In this document: positions 58,648 through 64,000 of the stretch, one piece after another
Layout: every line of letters begins with the position of its first letter
Position numbering within the stretch: the first letter of the stretch is position 1
Assembly: GCF_005239225.2 (NCBI RefSeq)
Contig: NC_133300.1
Location: 17,845,584 to 17,909,583, forward strand
DNA: 64,000 nt
Source: Populus alba
Lineage: Eukaryota > Streptophyta > Magnoliopsida > Malpighiales > Salicaceae
Reading direction: 5' to 3'
The notes under the pieces: generated by a model
Seen by the model: the letters and a program-made list of their open reading frames with translations, nothing else
Databases searched by the model: none
What the model was told of the DNA's origin: nothing
Program-made: the position numbers and the translations under genes

Positions 58648-60366
58648 TGTTGCGATGTCGCGGTCGCACAAATTAATTACCCTAGCTTAAAACACACAAG
58701 ATAGTATAGAGCAAGCAAGGGGTCGATCCCACGAGGAAGTTTGAAGTTAGATTTTTATGTTGTACGTTATGTAATTGGGGGGGATTGATTTGAAATGATT
58801 TAAACTATGACAGAAATTAAACTAGCAAACAAAATCAATTGAAACTGAAATATATCAAGAAAACAAACCTTGGTTGCAAGCACACATCCACCAACGGAAA
58901 TTAGAAACCGATCCTTGAAACGAAACTCCAGTTTATATTATGAATTTTATCTTTTCTTAATATTGGTTAATTAACGGATCCGCCGTATAACTATCCCTAA
59001 CCAACAAACAATCACAGTGTCCGCACTAATGATTTAATCCAATGGCAGCCTTAAGATCCAGATAAATTCATTAATCTTAACAACCAAGTTGTCAATTTGT
59101 GTTGCTATGATCGAATGTTCTCCCTAAGTTTAATAACATAGTTCCGCTACAATTATCAAGCTTAGTTGCTTCACAAGTTTATATACCACAACTCCGGTTT
59201 TGATATCAAACTTAGCAATAGATTGTTCACAATAATAACTTAGAGTCCGCTCTAGCAATTAAGATAAACAATCATAGGAAATATGCATAGGAAAACAAAC
59301 ATACTCATTCATAACATAAACTGAAAATAAAAGGAAGAATAAATCTCACAGTTCTTGAAATCCGAAGGTTTGTTTGTGTCCTTGCAACCAAGAAAACAAG
59401 CTTAGCCTTGCATATCTATTGAACAACTACTCCTAAAGATGAAAGAATACATAATTTCTGATTTGTAGAGAGGAGAGTTTGTGTTTCCTCCTCCTTCTTC
59501 TTCTTCTTCTTGCTACCTCCTTCTACTTCTTCTTCTTCTTCTTCTTGCTACCTCCTTCTACTTCTTCTTCTTCTTGCTACCTCCTTCTACTCACCCTCTA
59601 TTTATACACAAATTGTAAGTAAGAAAATATCAAAGCTCAAGTGTGAACATCAATAGATGGTGGTAGTGTGAAGGCTGCTGGCTGCTGGCTGCTGGCTGCT
59701 GGGTTGAGGTTGGTGGCTGCCATGAGGTTGGTGGCTGCCTTGAGGTTGGTGGCTGCCTTCCTTGACCTTCTAGAATATTTACTAGAGGAGCTAAATTGCT
59801 GGTCGGTTTGGATGCTTCTAGATGAAATTTGGATTCGTTTCTTCACGAAACCTGCTTGCTGGCAGAATTCAGCTATCATCTTTGAAAAATCATATATCCC
59901 TCATATGACATCGTTTTTGGCTGAAATTTGGAGCGTTTATAGATCTTTGAGTAAGGAATCCAAACAAAATGAGTTTGCATCAATTGGACTTCTGAAGCTC
60001 CAGATATTGAATTTTGAATGGGCAAAGGTCAACATTGGCAGACTACGAGATTTGACTTTGAAGGATGTGATTTCCATGATCTTTCTCTTTTTATTTTTCT
60101 TGCATTACATTTCCAAAAAGTTATGGATGTTAACTTTTTAATGCCACTGGAATCACTTCATTTCGATCTCTGGAACTCACGCTCTGCACAAAATACCGAC
60201 TGAACGTCAAATCTGCCAATTACCTCCAATTTACTCCTTTTTGCATCTTTCATCCAAAAATGCCTTCAAAACATTAAACAAAGAATATCAAGGCATTTTA
60301 TATAAATAACATATGCAAAACACTAGTTAAATGCGGGTGAAACTATCGAATAATATGGTTACATCA
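58648..60366 (-). repeat. Athila-like LTR shared by two tandem elements
   Basis: 1,719 bp, TGATGTAACC... to ...GCAACA on the minus strand, with perfect TG/CA ends. It serves as the 5' LTR of element 1 (primer site to its left) and the 3' LTR of element 2 (polypurine tract at 60367-60379 to its right). A minus-strand TATA-like GTATAAATAG lies at 59598-59607. It is longer than the left copy mainly because a CTTCTT-rich minisatellite with TTGCTACCTCCTTCTAC units (59490-59595) has about three units here against one there. Confidence 0.93.
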
Positions 60367-61837
60367 AATACCCCCACACTTAGCTCTTGCTCGTCCTCGA
60401 GAAAGGATAAATAAAATTAAATTGAAAATAACTATGATCAATTTCTTAATCTCCCATCAATGTCTAAGAGTACAAGCATTATAAACAAGAATACAATCAT
60501 GAAGGATAAATAATATAATTCTCATGAATTTATTTACATGCAAACTTCAAAACTCAATCAATCGTCTGGATTTAAATGAAATCTATGCCATGCCAAAGTG
60601 ATAGGTCCTCTCATTGATATACACTCCAACACTCATGTGTTTAGGGTTTATGTGTTTAAATCTCTCAAATTCAATCAAAGAGTATGTTCTACCATAAGCT
60701 TGCTTTTCAATCTCATCTCCATTAGCAACTTATTACAAGTATTATATGAATCAAAAGGTCTTATTTTCCGGTTGTAATAGGGCTGAGGTTAAGGTGAGGT
60801 AAAAGAAAGTAAAAGGAAAGGTTCAAACCAAAGAAAGTAGAGCATTTTGAAAAATAATACTTCAAACAATATAATTCCATTAAAGCACATAAATTTTTCA
60901 TCTTTAATCACAAATGCTTAACTCCTTTTGATTTTAAGCTCTTTCAACATAAAACCTTAAGAACATAAAGGAATACTTTTTTTTCTTTTTTCTTTTTCTT
61001 TTTTTTTTTCTTCGGCAACTTTGCCCATTTTTTTCATCAAGCATCACTTCTTTGTTTTCATATAATTTCCAACCATAATTCCATGAAATATTACAAGTAT
61101 ATGCTCTACTAATCCTTGGCCAGGGGAAAAGAAAAACATATATAAAGTTAAGGCTTATACATGGATAAAGCAAAAAAAGATAACCAAGCTCAAAACGGGT
61201 TCACTAAGGATAATATGCTTTAGGTTGGCTTTTTGGCTTTGAGGGGTTAAAATTCCTAATGCCTTTATCATCTTCATGTATATTTGTAATGGGATATAAT
61301 CTCAATAAGATATGAAGCAAGTTCTAGAGATACTTATCATTGAAAGAATGCACACTCAAAGAATATAATTTTGAAGGCTCAAAAGCTTGCATTTGTATAA
61401 CACTATAAAGTCAACATGGCATATTCTCAAAGTCAATCCCTAAACCAATTAAACCTTAAAATTTGCATGCATACTCCTTCATTTGATTTATATCTTCATC
61501 TATCTCAATTAATTCTCATACATAATACTCATATTCTCAAAACCAATGGGAGTTAAAAAGATCAAAATTTGTGTTTTTTTTTTTTTTTAAGAACAACAAA
61601 GAAAATTAAAATAAGAAAACCAAAATTCTCTCAATACCCCCACACTTAAAACACAACATTGTCCTCAATGTTGAAATAAAAGCAAAGGAACATAAGAGAA
61701 TGACAAAGATAAAGTAAAATACGAAAAATAAAAGATAAGGAAAAAGAAAGCAAATCTGATTTTTTTTTTCTTTTTGTGCTGGGTTGCCTCCCAGTAAGCG
61801 CTTTTGTTTTATGTCATTGGCTCGACATATTGCATGC
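60367..61837 (-). other. Athila-like element 2, 3' non-coding region
   Basis: The counterpart of 49482-51000, with the same pair of GTGTGGGGGTATT tracts (60367-60379 and about 61634-61646). No gene is supported. Small homopolymer length differences from copy 1 are common. Confidence 0.75.
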
Positions 61838-63520
61838 TCATTCTTCATAGATTGGTTCAATTAACTCTACAGAAGCGGTGAGTTCTGCCGTCCAACCTTC
61901 ATAGAAAGGTTTCAAACGATGCCCATTGACTTTGAGTATGTTGTTCGTTTCTAAACTTGTAATTTCAACTGCACCATAAGGAAAAATATTAGAAACAACA
62001 AATGGTCCAATCCAACGAGAGCACAACTTTCTAGGAAAAAGTTTCAAACACGAATGATAAAGAAGGATTTTGTCTCCAACATGAAACTCCTTTCTTGTAA
62101 GCATTCGGTCATGAAGATTCTTAGTCTTGTCTTTGTAAATCCTTGCATTCTCGTAAGCATCATTTCGAATCTCTTCCACCGTAATTCCAATCTTTTTAGG
62201 CACCAAAAGGATAGGCGCCACCCATTCACTGTTTGTGATGGGGTAAATGACTATTGCATCATTGGGAGCAATTTGCAAAGCTTGCAAATCCAATTCTGAT
62301 TCATGTATGTTTTTGGGAATACACACGTGCCTCTCCATCTCTTCTATCTTGGTAAAATCATAGTCATTGCTCAAAGCCATGCTTAATCCATACTCATCAT
62401 CAAAATCACAAACTGGCTGCACACACTTATCAACTTGGTCATAACATGTGATAGAATAAACATTGCTATAAGGATATGTCATTGCATCATGAAAATTAAA
62501 TTCAATTTTTTCATCTCCTACCTCCATAGACAAGGTATCCTTACCACAATCAATCTTCATGTTAGCAGTTTTCAAGAATGGTCTCCCAAACAATATAGGA
62601 GTGCTGTTTGATGAATCACAAGAATCATGTTCCATATCAAGAATATAAAAGTCGCATGGAATGACCAAACTATCAATCTTGACTAGGACATCTTCAATCA
62701 CACCAAGTGGGTAAACAAAACTACGATCCGCAAGTTGTATTACAATACTAGTTTTATTCAAAGGCTCTAGACTAAGAGAATCATAAACATGTTTAGGCAT
62801 AACACTAATGGATGCACCTAAATCGCATAAAGCACTTTTAAAACTAGCATTACCAATAACACATGGGATAGTAAACGCACCTGGGTCTTTTTGTTTCAAA
62901 GGCAGATTCTTTTGAACAACAGCTGATACAACTTCACCCATACTTACCGTTTCATGACCTTTCAGTTTGAAAGCTCTCTTGGTAGTACACAACTCCTTCA
63001 AGAATTTGGCATACTTGGGAATTTGCTTGATAGCATCAAGCAAAGGAATGTTGAGTTCTACTTTCTTAAAAACCTCTAGAATCTCTTTTTCCTTGTCCTC
63101 TTTCTTTGACCTAGAAGAACTCACGGGAAAGGGTGGAATTGTTGTAAAACTGGAATTCATTGAGTGAGGAGTTACCTTTGGAGTGTTGGTCTTTGTTTCA
63201 GTTTGTGGAGGAGAAGGATGATGTATCTTCTTTGTACTCAATTCAGTTTCTATCTCTTCTTCTTCCTCCATCTCAATTTGTTTTGACCTTTTCTCTTCAA
63301 TTTCTTTCCCACTTCGCAACATGATCGCACTAACATGCTCTATTGGATTCAATGCTTGGGAGGGCAATTTTCCATTCATTTGTGCTTCCAATTTTCCCAC
63401 ACTTGAAGCTACTTGCCCCATTTGCTTTTCCAAGTTGTGAATACTTGACCTTGTTTCCTGTTGAAAAGACATGACATTTTGTTGCAAAGTAACAGTATTA
63501 GAAGCCAAAGTTTTCATCAT
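61838..63520 (-). CDS. Athila-like Gag C-terminus, protease and integrase tail, element 2
   Basis: A single open frame of 560 aa. Order: coiled-coil-like NLEKQMGQVASSVGKLEAQMNG region of Gag (about 25-50), acidic/lysine-rich linker (70-165), a retropepsin with the plant DLGAS active-site motif (CDLGASISVMP, about residue 245) and ILFGRPFLKT near 325, the first residues of reverse transcriptase (WVAPILLVPKKIGITV), and then directly an integrase C-terminus (GDKILLYHSCLKLFPRKL ... SRWIGPFVV, NGHRLKPFYEG). The RT catalytic part, RNase H and the integrase catalytic core are missing through an in-frame deletion near 62178-62192. The reading continues upstream from 63520 to the hAT insertion at 63582 without a stop. 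The protein could be translated but cannot reverse-transcribe or integrate; the element depends on others. Confidence 0.9.
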   Translation of the reverse strand: MMKTLASNTVTLQQNVMSFQQETRSSIHNLEKQMGQVASSVGKLEAQMNGKLPSQALNPIEHVSAIMLRSGKEIEEKRSKQIEMEEEEEIETELSTKKIHHPSPPQTETKTNTPKVTPHSMNSSFTTIPPFPVSSSRSKKEDKEKEILEVFKKVELNIPLLDAIKQIPKYAKFLKELCTTKRAFKLKGHETVSMGEVVSAVVQKNLPLKQKDPGAFTIPCVIGNASFKSALCDLGASISVMPKHVYDSLSLEPLNKTSIVIQLADRSFVYPLGVIEDVLVKIDSLVIPCDFYILDMEHDSCDSSNSTPILFGRPFLKTANMKIDCGKDTLSMEVGDEKIEFNFHDAMTYPYSNVYSITCYDQVDKCVQPVCDFDDEYGLSMALSNDYDFTKIEEMERHVCIPKNIHESELDLQALQIAPNDAIVIYPITNSEWVAPILLVPKKIGITVEEIRNDAYENARIYKDKTKNLHDRMLTRKEFHVGDKILLYHSCLKLFPRKLCSRWIGPFVVSNIFPYGAVEITSLETNNILKVNGHRLKPFYEGWTAELTASVELIEPIYEE

Positions 63521-63581
63521 CTCATGAAGATCATCATTGGATGACGATTGTCTTGCTTGATAATTCTGTTGGGGTTGAAAT

Positions 63582-64000
63582 TAGGGGTGTGCAAAAAAAC
63601 CGAAAAACCGAGTAAACCGATAAAACCGACAAAAAATTAACCGAAAAAACCGAACCGAATAATAAAACCGAGTAAACCGATTAGATTATATAGAAAAAAA
63701 CCCGGTTCGGTTCGGTTTTCGGTTTTGTAGTGAAAAAACCGAGTAACCGGACCGGACCGGACCGGTTTTAAAAAAAAGAATCCACTCCGCCCTGCTATAA
63801 ATAGAAAACTTTGTTCACGCCGCACCCCTCTCTGCTCTGGCTCTCTTCTCTCCGCTAGTTCTAAGTTCTAACCCTAAAACACCGAACAATAAACTTTCAA
63901 TCTCTCGCCTCTCGAAGTCTCGATTCTCTATTTCTCTTTCTCTCCTCTCAGTCTCAGCTCTCAGACTCTCACTCTCACTACTCACCAACACCGACAAACT
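63582..64000 (+). mobile_element. hAT transposon, second copy (left end only)
   Basis: TAGGGGTGTGC start, ACCGAG-type subterminal repeats and the TATAAATAG promoter, at the same site in gag as the first copy, preceded by GTTGAAAT. It runs off the window end. It is near-identical to 52715-53130 except for small homopolymer changes. Confidence 0.95.

Larger units (their letters stand above)
47821..64000 (-). repeat. Tandem duplication of a 10.8-kb Athila-plus-hAT unit
   Basis: Position 47821 corresponds to 58654, and 52715 to 63582 (shift 10,833-10,867 bp). The LTR, the internal region, the internal deletion and the hAT at the same gag site are all shared. The layout LTR-internal-LTR-internal is what unequal recombination between LTRs gives. 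The right end of the second unit lies outside the window. Confidence 0.93.

Noticed and set aside
59668..60141. A 157-aa + strand frame and its counterpart at 48819-49133
   Set aside because: They lie inside LTRs against the direction of the element, and the left copy is shifted; chance frames with the GAGGTTGGTGGCTGCC repeat.

Overview
The window looks like nuclear DNA of a eudicot plant. The evidence is spliced R2R3-MYB genes of the anthocyanin type, Ty1-copia, Athila-like Ty3-gypsy and hAT elements of plant lineages, a plant LINE remnant, a TRIM with a tRNA-Met-type primer site, and AT-rich spacers. A woody rosid such as Populus or Salix is a guess from the style of the MYB cluster; nothing here proves it.

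Layout. (1) 1-10.7 kb: a MYB-type 5' flank without its gene, a copia fragment, a young full-length copia element on the minus strand (1558-6571, identical 180-bp LTRs) and a decayed LINE. (2) 10.7-19.5 kb: three tandem R2R3-MYB copies in + orientation. Copy A is a pseudogene without exon 1. Copy B (12033-14149) has an intact three-exon structure coding for 262 aa. Copy C is complete in layout, but a 291-bp TRIM sits inside exon 2. A small hAT-type MITE follows copy B, and an LTR/leader-like block with an unusual T-poor stretch lies between B and C. (3) 20.33-47.82 kb: about 27.5 kb of a 148-bp tandem satellite, roughly 185 monomers, with a divergent left edge that carries higher-order repeats and a highly homogenised core and right part. 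(4) 47.82-64 kb: about one and a half copies of a 10.8-kb tandem unit on the minus strand. Each unit is an internally deleted Athila-like retrotransposon (LTR, gag, protease, then directly the integrase C-terminus) with a 4.4-kb hAT transposon inserted in gag.

How it fits together. Only MYB copy B looks able to make a protein, probably a bHLH-partnered activator of anthocyanin genes (subgroup 6). Most of the rest is repeat biology: nested insertions that can be ordered in time (hAT into Athila before the tandem duplication; TRIM into MYB copy C after the cluster formed), and a satellite array joined on both sides to LTR-like sequence.

The best candidates for something undescribed are the satellite and its structure: three dyad symmetries per monomer, a six-monomer higher-order repeat at the edge, a gradient of homogenised variants, and a possible origin in an LTR. 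Many one-base homopolymer differences between the two Athila copies suggest residual assembly error, so frameshifts in this window should be read with caution.
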